34,458 nt of DNA from JBFLVT01 sp036804525 (lineage in GTDB: Bacteria > Bacillota > Desulfotomaculia > Desulfotomaculales > JASEER01), in the NCBI GenBank assembly GCA_036804525.1, contig DAIRSE010000023.1:1-34458 (forward strand), written 5' to 3'. Below, piece by piece: positions 5,191 to 13,425 of the stretch. The notes beneath the pieces were generated by a model. The model had not been told where the DNA came from. It worked only from the letters and a program-made list of their open reading frames with translations, and searched no databases. Position numbers and translations under genes: made by a program. Every line of letters begins with the position of its first letter. Position 1 is the first letter of the stretch.

Positions 5191-6711
5191 TTAGAGGAGC
5201 TTCATCTTCTGCATCATTTTGTGGATCAGGCTGGCGGCCTGCGCCCTGGTCAGGGAAGCGCCGCCCTGGAACTCCACCCCGTCCGTTACCGGAACGCCGC
5301 CGATGTAGCCGGCTTTATAACAGGCCAGGACGGAGGGGCGGGCCCATACGGAGATGCCCTTGCCGTCGCCGCTGACATCGGTGTCTTCGCCGTCCTTAAA
5401 GACCGTCTTCAGCACGGCATCGACGGCCTGCTCGTCGGTGGTCAGGGTCAACCTGGCGGCGCGGGCGATGATGGCCGCCGCCTGTTCGCGGGTCAGAGTT
5501 TGACTCCACCCGAAGTTGCCGTTGGGCAGGCCGGCGATCAGGCCGTTACGGGCGGCCGTTTCGATGGCGTCTTCGTACTCCCCGCTCAGGCCGCTGTCGA
5601 CGTCGGGAAAAGTCGAGGTGCTTACGTCAATAAGCGGAAGCCCCAGAGCTTTAACGATTATGTACGCAAACTCGCCCCGGCAAATGTTAAGGCTGGAACT
5701 TAAACCAAAGGTATCGGATCCTCCCACGCCGGAGTAGTTCCAGGGATTGTTTATTGAATTCGCCGGTTTCATAACCCCCTTGGCGAAGAGAGCCGAAACC
5801 GGGTGGTAGTACCAGCCGTCGGCCGGTAAGTCAGTATAGTTTTGGGCTCCAACGACCGAGGTAAACACGGCGTAGTACCCGTCGACCGTCCCTTCCAACG
5901 GGATGGTCACTGTTCGCGCCGTCTTGTTAACCAGGCCGCCCAAATTTATATCGGTGCTGTCACCGAAGTCGTAGTCATCGCTCCGGAAGACGGTGATCCG
6001 GTCGGGATCGGCGCCGATGCCGGTGTACTTGATGGTCAGCTTGGCGGGGGCACCGAGGGTGTTTCCATTAGAGTCTATTTCATATACGGGACTGATGCAG
6101 ACGAAGCCGCTGGGGGAGTCGGACTTCGGAAGGTCGAGGTCGTCAACTCTTATGACCAGGCTTTGATCGCCGGCCAGACTTCCAAAGTCCACCAAGTAAT
6201 TGCCCTTTCCGAGATCCAGAGTAATATTCCCGCTAAATGCCGCGATCTTTGTTTGCGTGGTAATATCTCCAACAGAGAAGGATGCTCCTTCAGTCGGTGC
6301 ATTGGGGAAGGTGACGGTCAGTTTTTTGGTTTCGCTCGCGCCGTCGACCTTGGCGGTGATGGTGATGGAGTTGGCGCCGGGTTTCAGGGGGTAGTTGTCG
6401 ACGGTGCAGGTGGTCCCGCTCTTTCTGGCCGTGACGCCGGCGACCTTGATGTCCGGCACGGTGCTGCCGTAGATGAAAGTCACCACCGACCCGACTTTCA
6501 CGTCGCCGTCGCCGGAGGTGGTGATCTCCAGTCCAACCGTGTTGCTTGCCGAAACGTACTGGGTGGCGGAACTGCCGTTGATTTTGATGCCGGTGATGAC
6601 CCCTGCGAAGGCCGTGCCGGCGGCGGTCATTACCGCAAGAACGCACAGGACGGCGATGAGGGCCGCTTTCGGCCACGCGCCAGTCCTAACCGGAAATCGC
6701 CAACGAATCAT
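5191..6711 (-). CDS. Secreted S-layer-type protein with three SLH domains
   Basis: A 506-aa exported protein. A signal peptide spans residues 1-36 (basic start, hydrophobic 16-34, cleavage after AFA). The middle (37-285) is beta-rich, low in cysteine and rich in Thr/Gly/Asp, with no assigned family. Three C-terminal SLH domains follow at about 292-358, 368-422 and 438-500 (for example FPDVDSGLSGEYEDAI and LTREQAAAIIARAARL). SLH triplets bind pyruvylated secondary wall polymer, which matches the csaB gene at 20217. The start has AGGAGGG about 7 nt upstream (6725-6719). A structured leader lies before it and a strong terminator after it. It is transcribed in the same direction as the FAD oxidoreductase, 159 nt downstream of it. 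Confidence 0.9.
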   Translation of the reverse strand: MIRWRFPVRTGAWPKAALIAVLCVLAVMTAAGTAFAGVITGIKINGSSATQYVSASNTVGLEITTSGDGDVKVGSVVTFIYGSTVPDIKVAGVTARKSGTTCTVDNYPLKPGANSITITAKVDGASETKKLTVTFPNAPTEGASFSVGDITTQTKIAAFSGNITLDLGKGNYLVDFGSLAGDQSLVIRVDDLDLPKSDSPSGFVCISPVYEIDSNGNTLGAPAKLTIKYTGIGADPDRITVFRSDDYDFGDSTDINLGGLVNKTARTVTIPLEGTVDGYYAVFTSVVGAQNYTDLPADGWYYHPVSALFAKGVMKPANSINNPWNYSGVGGSDTFGLSSSLNICRGEFAYIIVKALGLPLIDVSTSTFPDVDSGLSGEYEDAIETAARNGLIAGLPNGNFGWSQTLTREQAAAIIARAARLTLTTDEQAVDAVLKTVFKDGEDTDVSGDGKGISVWARPSVLACYKAGYIGGVPVTDGVEFQGGASLTRAQAASLIHKMMQKMKLL

Positions 6712-6734
6712 CCTCTTTCCCTCCTGAGTGTCCC

Positions 6735-6836
6735 GCGTCCCGGCGGGCCGAGACCTTTGCGCCGCCGGCGGGCTTGTTTCGCCTTCTTGAATCTATCTAT
6801 CGGCTCCATGTTCGGGCGACTTAACCCGCCGGACGC
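6735..6836 (-). promoter_or_regulatory. Structured leader of the S-layer gene, possible riboregulator
   Basis: On the minus strand the arms GCGTCCGGCGGG (6836-6825) and CCCGCCGGGACGC (6747-6735) pair with one bulge and enclose 77 nt. A competing self-complementary block CCGCCGGCGG (6771-6762) lies inside. The closed structure ends 9 nt before the Shine-Dalgarno. The interior has AAGGCGAAAC, later GCGCAAAGG, then GCCGGGACGC. This order loosely recalls the c-di-GMP-I (GEMM) core but does not match it, so no class is assigned. Confidence 0.35.
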
Positions 6837-6870
6837 ATATTTGATTGAGGAGGGGCCCTTCGTGCCTTTG

Positions 6871-8514
6871 CTACTTGTCGATCCGCCCGCCCAGATTCAG
6901 GATGGCCTGCCGGACGGCCTGGATGCGGTTCGCCAGCACCTCGGCCGGTGTTTCGGAATGGCTGACGCACAGGGCGGCGATGACCCCGGCGGCGTCGCCG
7001 CAGACGCTAAGGTTCGGGATGACGCGCATCGCCGCCCAGGCAGCGGAGTCGGTGCTCTGCGCGTAGCCCGGTACCAGGAGATTGGGTACGTCCTGCGTCA
7101 GCACCGCTTCGCCCGGGATATAGACCGGGTTGTGAGGCGTTTCGAGGATCTGCGCCGGTTCCGACTTCAGGTAGGCGTTGACGTCGATGTAGTAGCAGCC
7201 CAGCCCCACGCGGGTCGCGTAGTTTTCCCGGTCGGTACCCTCCAGGGTGGCGTTGCCGGCGCCGCGCACTTCTTCTCCGGTCAGGGCGTATGAGCCGCCC
7301 TCAGCCAGGCTGTGGATGGATTCACGCAGGTAGAGGATTTTGCCGGTGACGGGGCGGCCGTTGACGTCTTTGACAAGCTCAACCTTTTCGAATCCGGGGA
7401 AACGGTGCAGGGCCGTAAGGAACCTTTCGCTGGTTATCTCCTGCCGGGCTTCTGCCAGCGCCTGGTCGACGCTCAGCGTGCCGGGGATGTCGGGGGAGGG
7501 CCAACGGGGTGTGTTACGGTCGATTTCCTGCTTCCTGGCGTCCACTTCGTGGATGAGCAGGGTGTTGACCCACCACACGCCTTTTTCACTGTCCTCGGCG
7601 ACGTTGTAGCCCTTGATGCGAAAGCGGTGGCCGCCGCTGTTGTAGGCGGCGATCACGGGGTCGCGCGTGACGAACTCCCTGCCGCCCCAGCCCAGCCCGC
7701 TCCCATCGATATCTTTGTAAAAGAAGAACTCCGCCTGCCCCGCGGCGTTCCGGTAGGCGCTCGCGGCGGCGGGGTTAATGCCCCGAACCTGGAACATGAG
7801 GGTGGCGGCCTGCTGGTGCATGTCGCCGCCGGCGTCCTGCCGCCCGACGGTATGCCCGGCGCCTGCCAGGCGCGCCAGCCGCCCCGTTTCGGACCCGTCG
7901 ATGAAGATGCCGCCCTTGACGGTAAAGGCCCGGCCGGCCCATAAGACCTTGAGGGTTTCAGGGTTGCGCATCACCGGGCGCACAGACAGTGATGCGATCC
8001 GGCCGCCGGCGCTTTTCGACACTTCCTCGATCTCGCAGTTAAAAAGGACCTTAACTTTATCGCCTGCGGCAACGGCTGCCTGTAAGGCTTGGGCCATGGC
8101 CTCGGGGGGGTAACCCTGGCCGTAGGCGTTGAACCACTTAATGAAGCTGCCCCGCGTGACGATTTCGCCGTTCCAGCGGCGGATGTCGAAGAAGTTCTGC
8201 CCGCCCGCGGTCCCGACCGAGCCCAGACGGCTCTCCGGGACGATCACCAGAATGGACCGGCCGGGCGGCAGAAGCGGGGCGGCTTGGACAGCAGCCGCGC
8301 AGGAAGCGAAGCTCCCGCCGTAGATGACGACATCGGCCTCGAGCGTTTCGGCGGGGGGTTCGCTCAACGCTCCCGGAACAGTCATCATAACAAACAGGCA
8401 AATCGAGAGGAGTATAGTCGACAAAAACACTCGCCTCGGCAATCTGATACTCCCTTGTCGGGGGCCGCATATGGTGTCGGGCGCCGGTAGACGCCTGTAT
8501 CTTGACTTCGCCAT
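6871..8514 (-). CDS. Membrane-anchored or exported FAD-dependent oxidoreductase
   Basis: A 547-aa protein of the FAD_oxidored (PF12831-like) group. An N-terminal basic stretch is followed by one hydrophobic segment (about 28-48), i.e. an uncleaved anchor or signal peptide. Next comes the dinucleotide-binding fold (ADVVIYGGSFASCAAA, about 60-76) and the downstream GSVGTAGGQNFFD motif. The C-terminus has the second FAD signature (SVCGDAAGVIAALC). The substrate is unknown. The start at 8514 is chosen because the frame further upstream runs through an intergenic palindrome (8563-8589). The ribosome site (AGGA, 12 nt away) is weak. The family is often cytosolic or periplasmic; an exported form next to an S-layer gene is unusual. 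It is divergent from the LVIVD gene at 8707. Confidence 0.78.
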   Translation of the reverse strand: MAKSRYRRLPAPDTICGPRQGSIRLPRRVFLSTILLSICLFVMMTVPGALSEPPAETLEADVVIYGGSFASCAAAVQAAPLLPPGRSILVIVPESRLGSVGTAGGQNFFDIRRWNGEIVTRGSFIKWFNAYGQGYPPEAMAQALQAAVAAGDKVKVLFNCEIEEVSKSAGGRIASLSVRPVMRNPETLKVLWAGRAFTVKGGIFIDGSETGRLARLAGAGHTVGRQDAGGDMHQQAATLMFQVRGINPAAASAYRNAAGQAEFFFYKDIDGSGLGWGGREFVTRDPVIAAYNSGGHRFRIKGYNVAEDSEKGVWWVNTLLIHEVDARKQEIDRNTPRWPSPDIPGTLSVDQALAEARQEITSERFLTALHRFPGFEKVELVKDVNGRPVTGKILYLRESIHSLAEGGSYALTGEEVRGAGNATLEGTDRENYATRVGLGCYYIDVNAYLKSEPAQILETPHNPVYIPGEAVLTQDVPNLLVPGYAQSTDSAAWAAMRVIPNLSVCGDAAGVIAALCVSHSETPAEVLANRIQAVRQAILNLGGRIDK

Positions 8515-8562
8515 TCGCCGGCGTTTTCCTTGCACTCGCCATTGTTTCCCGGGCTGTCGCTC

Positions 8563-8589
8563 AAATGTGAGGGCCTGACCCTCGCATTT
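8563..8589. repeat. 27-bp dispersed palindrome, copy 3 (diverged)
   Basis: AAATGTGAGGGCC-T-GACCCTCGCATTT is a copy of the 105-131 unit with changes in the core and one arm. The stem is extended by CTC/GAG outside. It lies in the divergent intergenic region between the FAD oxidoreductase and the LVIVD gene. A degenerate trace (GAGGGCCTGACCTC) also occurs at about 11620-11633, just before the terminator there. Confidence 0.7.
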
Positions 8590-8706
8590 GAGGTGACAAA
8601 GCATTCCGTCGGGGGCTTTGGTAAAGTCAGCAGAGTAATGCAGTAATAAAGTAAAGTACAGCTTAAAAAAGGAAAAAAGTAGCATTATGTCAAAATAAGG
8701 AGAAAA

Positions 8707-10581
8707 GTGCGGCAGAAAGCCGGCAGGGAGGGCGTAGTCTTGGATTACAGCTTCAAGAAAAGGAAATTACAAACAATCGTAGTCTTGCTGTTCTTCGTTA
8801 CTATGGTCTTCGTAGAGATATCCACAGCTTACGCAGATGATCACGTTGAAGTGCAGCAGGTTGGAACGCTGCCCGTGTCAACAGAGATGGGAACAGTGGT
8901 GGACCTTGTTGTCAAGGACGGGTATGCCTACCTGGCCGCGCAGGGCTGGGGGCTGCACATTATCAACATCAGTAGCCCTTCGGATCCCGCCAGGGAATGG
9001 TCCTGGATAAAAGGTGCAAAATTTTTGGATGCGGACCTCGCCGGCAATTGGTGTTACATAGCTGCAAGTGATGGCTCCAGCAACAGCGGGCTTTACGCGC
9101 TGGACACGACGGTGACCGCACCGCCTTTCAGGTATCACCGGTTCGGTGCGGGCGCGAACTATTCCCGCGTTTGCTGCGGGCCGGACAACAAGGTATATGC
9201 AGCGCGGGGAAGCACCCTGGAGGTCGTGTATCACGGCGAGAGCGGGTTTGGGCAAAACCCTTTGGGGTCCTACACTGTCTCCGGTTCCATTACCGGCATT
9301 GACGCCGCCGGTGACCTTGTTTATATCGTCGGGGATTTCGGGCTGCGGATTCTTGATGTGTCGGTGCCAGGTACTGTCGCGCTCAGGGGAAGGTGCGAGA
9401 ACCTCGGCGCGATCTCGGACATTGACGTGGTAGGCAATTATGCTTACCTGGCCAACGGTACGAACGGCCTGCGGGTGATTGATATTTCGGACCCGGCCAA
9501 TCCGTCTCCTTTGCCGGTGGTGTTTAAGACGAACCATATTGCCAACGGGGTTGATGTTTACGGCAACTATGCATATATCGCTGACGGTGATAAAGGGTTA
9601 ACGGTTGTCGATGTTTCAGTCCCCGCTTCACCAACAGCGGTGGCCTCCTGCGACACCGACGGGACAGCGCTCAGGGTGCGTTTCGCTGACGGATACATCT
9701 ATCTTGCGGACGGCACGGGAGGACTGAAAATCCTCCGCCTGAACCACGCTCCCGACAAGCCGGTCAACTCTTCGCCCGCCGGCGGCGTTGAAGTAGCCAC
9801 GCTGACCCCGGTTTTGCAGGCCTCCGCTTTCCATGACGCCGACGGCGTCTACGGTGACGCCCTGGCGGCCGCGCACTGGCAGGTGTGCGCCGATGCGACT
9901 TGCACGGAGGTCGTTTACGATTCGGCGGAGGTTGGCCCTTATGCCAGCTTTGCCGTTCCTTCCGCCGCCGGGCTGCAATACGGCAAGACTTACTGGTGGC
10001 GCGTCAGGTATCTGGACAGCCGGGGAGCCTGGTCGGATTGGAGTACGGCGACCAGCTTCACCCCGGTGCTGCGGCCGCCGGAGGGACTTACCGCAACGCC
10101 GGGTAACGGCAGCGTAATCCTGAGTTGGGATGCTGTCGCGGGTGCTGCGGGCTACAACGTTTACTGCGGCCGAGAGGGGGAGGCGGTTGTGCGATGGAAC
10201 GATGAGCCGGTAACCGGGACCGGCTGCACCGTGACCGGCCTGACCAACGGTGTGACCTACCGCTTTCAGGTGTCGGCGGTTGATGCTTTGGGTTTTGAAT
10301 CGGGCCTCTCGGGGCCGGTGACAGCGGTTCCTCGCGCTAGCTCGAAATCTTCATCCAGGAACAGCTCCGGGACGAGTCGTCTGCCGGCCATCGCTTTGGA
10401 AGAACTGTTCAGACCCGTATATCACCATGTCCTTGCGGGATACGAAATCTCTTTTGGCACTTGGCCGGTCATGCGGCCAGGTTATCAAGCCTTCTTGCCT
10501 TCTCTTTACCTGACAGGCGGCAAGGACGGTGTCTTATCTCTGGCAGGCGGTTTGACCCTGAAAATCCGGTACAGAATATGA
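8707..10581 (+). CDS. Secreted LVIVD-repeat beta-propeller protein with fibronectin-III domain
   Basis: A 624-aa exported protein. The signal peptide ends around residue 43 (hydrophobic 23-37, cleavage after AYA). Residues 50-350 hold about six LVIVD-type repeats, recognisable by recurring GYAYLA, NYAYIAD and LRVIDISDPANPSPL, which fold as a propeller. Residues 355-455 look like an Ig/Fn-like domain, and 455-545 a fibronectin type III domain (PPEGLTATPGNGSVILSW ... YRFQVSAVDALG). A Ser-rich linker and a short unassigned tail follow. A surface-adhesion or binding role is inferred. The GTG start at 8707 has AAGGAG 4 nt upstream. TTG at 8740 with GGGAGG before it is a good alternative and would give a more usual signal peptide. 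Confidence 0.8.
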   Translation: MRQKAGREGVVLDYSFKKRKLQTIVVLLFFVTMVFVEISTAYADDHVEVQQVGTLPVSTEMGTVVDLVVKDGYAYLAAQGWGLHIINISSPSDPAREWSWIKGAKFLDADLAGNWCYIAASDGSSNSGLYALDTTVTAPPFRYHRFGAGANYSRVCCGPDNKVYAARGSTLEVVYHGESGFGQNPLGSYTVSGSITGIDAAGDLVYIVGDFGLRILDVSVPGTVALRGRCENLGAISDIDVVGNYAYLANGTNGLRVIDISDPANPSPLPVVFKTNHIANGVDVYGNYAYIADGDKGLTVVDVSVPASPTAVASCDTDGTALRVRFADGYIYLADGTGGLKILRLNHAPDKPVNSSPAGGVEVATLTPVLQASAFHDADGVYGDALAAAHWQVCADATCTEVVYDSAEVGPYASFAVPSAAGLQYGKTYWWRVRYLDSRGAWSDWSTATSFTPVLRPPEGLTATPGNGSVILSWDAVAGAAGYNVYCGREGEAVVRWNDEPVTGTGCTVTGLTNGVTYRFQVSAVDALGFESGLSGPVTAVPRASSKSSSRNSSGTSRLPAIALEELFRPVYHHVLAGYEISFGTWPVMRPGYQAFLPSLYLTGGKDGVLSLAGGLTLKIRYRI

Positions 10582-10676
10582 CAGGACAGGGGACCGGCAA
10601 ACAACAGGAATAATGGCGCCCAATATCGAATCTAACCAGGTGTTGCTTAAGTACGGCTTTCCCTGAGGAGGGGCTG

Positions 10677-11612
10677 ATGTTGGAAAAGAAGGCAGCGGTT
10701 GGCTGCAGCGCCGCTTCCCCGATTATTACACCGGCGGCGGGACTGAGCACCGGTCAAGTTATTATGGCTTACATTCAGGTAACCAAACCGATATCCGTGG
10801 CCCTGCTTGTCTTCACAGCCGTGGCGATGATGGTCGTGGCCTGGGCCGGTCACCCCTTCACATGGGGCCAGTTCCTGGTCGCGACCCTGGCTGTAACCCT
10901 GGCCTGCGCCGGAGCCAACGCCGTGAGCTGTTACGTCGACCGCGACATCGACGCGATTATGGGGCGGACGAGCCGCAGGCCGATCCCTTCCGGCCGGATC
11001 TACCCTCCCGTACGGGCTCTTTACTGGGGGCTCGGCCTTTTTGCGGCGTCATTGCTGTTTGCCTGGAGCCTCAATGTTGTGGCCTGGCTCTGCCTGTGGG
11101 GCGGAATGCTGGGTTACGTGGGGATTTACAGCCTGTGGCTGAAGCGCCGCAGCACATGGAACATCATCCTGGGAGGCTTGAGCGGCGGTCTTCCGGTGCT
11201 GTTCGGCTGGGCGGCCGTGACGGGAGAGGTGAGTCTCACGGCCCTGCTTAGCGCTGCGCTCGTCGTGCTCTGGATCCCGAATCACATCTGGAGCCTGGCC
11301 TTCTTTTACCGCGACGAGTACGCCAAGGTCAAGGTTCCCATGCTCCCTGTCGTTGCCGAGCCGAAGAAGGCGCTGCACTGCCTGCTGGTGACCGTTATCC
11401 TGATGGCCCTGGTATCGGTGGGTATCTACTTCGCCGGCGGCTGGGGGCCGCTGTACCTGGTCACGGCCGCAATCCTCGGCCTGGTTGCCCTGGCCCTTTC
11501 AGTGAACGTTTACCTCGACCCGGTACCCAAGAAGGCCTGGGTGCTTTTCAAGTTCTCAAGTCCCTACCTCGGTGTCCTCTTCCTGGCCATGATGATTGAT
11601 GCTTGGCTTTAA
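10677..11612 (+). CDS. ctaB: UbiA-family prenyltransferase, protoheme IX farnesyltransferase-like
   Basis: A 311-aa polytopic membrane enzyme (about 8-9 TM segments) of the UbiA superfamily. The first Asp-rich motif is N81-x6-D88-x3-D92 (NAVSCYVDRDID) and the second region is YRDEYAKVKVPML (211-223). This pairing is characteristic of CtaB/CyoE, which farnesylates heme B to heme O. The first about 28 residues are a non-conserved tail. The start has AGGAGGGG directly upstream. No cytochrome oxidase or ctaA gene is near, so the physiological role is uncertain; another aromatic prenyltransferase activity is possible. A strong terminator follows. The symbol is given from motif similarity only. Confidence 0.75.
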   Translation: MLEKKAAVGCSAASPIITPAAGLSTGQVIMAYIQVTKPISVALLVFTAVAMMVVAWAGHPFTWGQFLVATLAVTLACAGANAVSCYVDRDIDAIMGRTSRRPIPSGRIYPPVRALYWGLGLFAASLLFAWSLNVVAWLCLWGGMLGYVGIYSLWLKRRSTWNIILGGLSGGLPVLFGWAAVTGEVSLTALLSAALVVLWIPNHIWSLAFFYRDEYAKVKVPMLPVVAEPKKALHCLLVTVILMALVSVGIYFAGGWGPLYLVTAAILGLVALALSVNVYLDPVPKKAWVLFKFSSPYLGVLFLAMMIDAWL

Positions 11613-11636
11613 GTTATCCGAGGGCCTGACCTCGAA

Positions 11637-11668
11637 GCGGGGCGATTATTCGCCTCGTTTTCTTTTTT
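11637..11668 (+). terminator. Intrinsic terminator after the ctaB-like gene
   Basis: Stem CGGGGCGA (11638-11645)/TCGCCTCG (11650-11657) with TTAT loop and one G-U pair, followed by TTTTCTTTTTT. It lies 25 nt past the stop. Confidence 0.8.
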
Positions 11669-11685
11669 GGCACCAAATTATCGCA

Positions 11686-11705
11686 TATCGATAAGTATCG
11701 ATAAG
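11686..11705 (+). repeat. Two tandem copies of TATCGATAAG
   Basis: Two perfect adjacent 10-bp direct repeats (11686-11695 and 11696-11705) lie between the ctaB terminator and the marR promoter. They are spaced at about one helical turn, so a second regulator-binding site is possible. Confidence 0.4.
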
Positions 11706-11740
11706 TTTGACCCCAAGGGTTTGGGGATGAATTTTTTTTG

Positions 11741-11801
11741 TTGACGGGAGGGTGGGCCTGGCATACTATTAATTCAGTGAATAGTTCAGTTTATTAACTA
11801 T
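11741..11801 (+). promoter_or_regulatory. Promoter and operator of the marR-RND operon
   Basis: TTGACG (11741-11746), a 17-nt spacer and TACTAT (11764-11769), with a T8 tract just upstream. Downstream lie the palindrome ATTCAGTGAAT (11772-11782) and ATAGTT-N9-AACTAT (11781-11801). Their position over the transcription start fits a MarR-family operator for autorepression; this is inference. Confidence 0.7.
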
Positions 11802-11821
11802 ATCCGTTGGGAGGCAGATTC

Positions 11822-12283
11822 TTGAAGGACACCCGCCTGGATGCGTGCTTGCAGAGGATTGACGAGATAATGGGGCGGCTGATGCGGCACCTGCATTTCA
11901 AGCTGGGAAAGCACGTCCCGGAGGGCATTACGATGAGCCAGTTCATAGTTTGCAAGCGGGTCGACGTGTACGGCCGGGTTAAGGTCTCAGACCTGGCCGA
12001 CGATCTCGGTGTTTCCTTAAGCGCCGTGACGGCCGCCGCCGACCGCCTTGCAGACATGGGCCTTCTGGAGCGCCGCCGTGACGAGCAGGACCGCCGCCTC
12101 GTCTGGCTGGCCCTGACGCCCCGGGGCGAAGAGATGGTCCGGGGCGCGCGGGAACAGTGGTTTGAGACGATGCGCGCCTATTTCGGGGCCCTGCCGATCG
12201 AGGACCTGGAGAAACTGGTCGACATCTACGAGCGGCTTCTTCAGATCATCGGCGCGAAAGAGCCGTCGTCCCCGGGGCGCTGA
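11822..12283 (+). CDS. MarR-family transcriptional regulator
   Basis: A 153-aa winged-helix regulator. The central wHTH (about 45-108) shows the family pattern: VKVSDLADDLGVSLSAVTAAADRL is the recognition region (given here only by landmark, about 52-75), followed by the wing DEQDRRLVWLALTPRG. Helices at both ends form the dimer interface. It probably represses the downstream efflux operon and responds to a pump substrate. TTG at 11822 is preferred because GGGAGG lies 7 nt upstream; an in-frame TTG at 11807 has no ribosome site. It is 44 nt upstream of the adaptor gene, likely the same transcript. Confidence 0.88.
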   Translation: MKDTRLDACLQRIDEIMGRLMRHLHFKLGKHVPEGITMSQFIVCKRVDVYGRVKVSDLADDLGVSLSAVTAAADRLADMGLLERRRDEQDRRLVWLALTPRGEEMVRGAREQWFETMRAYFGALPIEDLEKLVDIYERLLQIIGAKEPSSPGR

Positions 12284-12327
12284 AACCGGGAACAGAAATT
12301 TTGTATTTTATACGGGGAGAGGTTGCA

Positions 12328-13425
12328 GTGAAAGGCAAAGGAGCACTGGCGGTTTTGGTGATCCTGGGTCTGGCGGCCCTGATCCTGGGAGGCTGCGGGA
12401 AAAAAGAGCAGCAGACGGCGGACAGCGCCGTCACCCCGGTCGTGGTCGCCACAGCGGAAAAAGGACGGTTGACCAGGGGCGACGTCCTGACCGGCAAGGT
12501 CGCGGCGAAAACGGAAATCAACCTGGTTCCGAAGGTCCCCGGCAAGATCGCCGAGGTCCTCGTCGACGTGGGCGACCGCGTCAAGGCCGGCCAGGTGGTC
12601 TTAAGGCTCGATGCTCCGGAAATGGCTGCCGCCGTGACTCTGGCCGAATCCGGGCTCAAGACCGCCGAGATCAACTACAAGTCGGCCAAGGCGAATTACG
12701 AGCGCGGTAAGCTCCTGCTGCAGCAGGAAGCCATCTCGCAGGCCGAGTTTGAAAACATGTACGAGAAACCTTACGAGCTGGCGAAGGAAGCTTATGAACG
12801 GACGGCGCCGGCCCAGCTGGCCCAGGCCAGGGCCAATTACGAGAACACCATCCTCACCGCCCCCGCCGCGGGGGTGGTCACCGCGCGGACCGTTGATGCG
12901 GGCGAGATGGCGATGACCGGGGTTCCCGTCGTCACCATTGTTGACCTGGACAGCGTCTACGTGGAGTGCGGCGCCTCCGAAAAGCAGATCAATAAGTTTA
13001 AGGTCGGGCAGGAGGTTCAGGTCAAGGTCGACGCTGTTTCGGCAAAGCCTCTGACCGGCAAGATTACTCACATCGGCCTGTCTGCCGACCCGCGCACCAA
13101 GGTCTACCCCGTAAAGGTCCAGCTGGCCAACCCTGACGGCTTGCTCAAGCCGGGGATGTTTGCCACCATTGATCTGGGCAGCGAAGACGGTGAGACCCTT
13201 GTGGTCCCGCGTGACGCCGTCGTGTTCCGCAACGGCCAGCGGATTGTCTTTGTCGTTGAGGGAGACGTCGCGCGCGTGCGCGAGGTGACCGTAGGCGAGT
13301 CGGACGGTAAGAACATCGCTGTCACTTCAGGCCTCAAGGAAGGTGAGCGGGTTGTCGTCTCCGGCCAGAGCGTGTTGACCGACGGAGCGAAGATTTTGGT
13401 GGCTGACCAGGAGGCCGTGAAGTAA
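12328..13425 (+). CDS. RND efflux adaptor lipoprotein (membrane fusion protein)
   Basis: A 365-aa AcrA/MdtA-type adaptor. The N-terminus is a lipoprotein signal with lipobox LGGC at about residue 24, so it is anchored to the outer face of the membrane. Then follow a lipoyl-like half (KVPGKIAEVLVDVGDRVKAG), a helical hairpin (about 95-165), the second lipoyl half (TAPAAGVVTARTVDAGE), a beta-barrel and the membrane-proximal domain (TLVVPRDAVVFRNGQRIVFV). The GTG start at 12328 has GGGGAGAGG 5 nt upstream; an in-frame start at 12301 lacks a site. Its stop overlaps the pump start by one base (TAATG), so translation is coupled. Confidence 0.9.
   Translation: MKGKGALAVLVILGLAALILGGCGKKEQQTADSAVTPVVVATAEKGRLTRGDVLTGKVAAKTEINLVPKVPGKIAEVLVDVGDRVKAGQVVLRLDAPEMAAAVTLAESGLKTAEINYKSAKANYERGKLLLQQEAISQAEFENMYEKPYELAKEAYERTAPAQLAQARANYENTILTAPAAGVVTARTVDAGEMAMTGVPVVTIVDLDSVYVECGASEKQINKFKVGQEVQVKVDAVSAKPLTGKITHIGLSADPRTKVYPVKVQLANPDGLLKPGMFATIDLGSEDGETLVVPRDAVVFRNGQRIVFVVEGDVARVREVTVGESDGKNIAVTSGLKEGERVVVSGQSVLTDGAKILVADQEAVK

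Noticed and set aside
6735..6836. Firm call of a c-di-GMP-I riboswitch
   Set aside because: Only fragments resemble the core in order; the second helix and receptor parts are not recognisable, so it is kept as an unclassified leader.
5842..7293. 483-codon plus-strand frame across the S-layer and oxidoreductase genes
   Set aside because: Antisense shadow crossing two well-supported minus-strand genes and their intergenic leader.
8515..8685. N-terminal extension of the FAD oxidoreductase to 8685
   Set aside because: It would translate through the dispersed palindrome at 8563-8589 and adds no family features; start at 8514 preferred.
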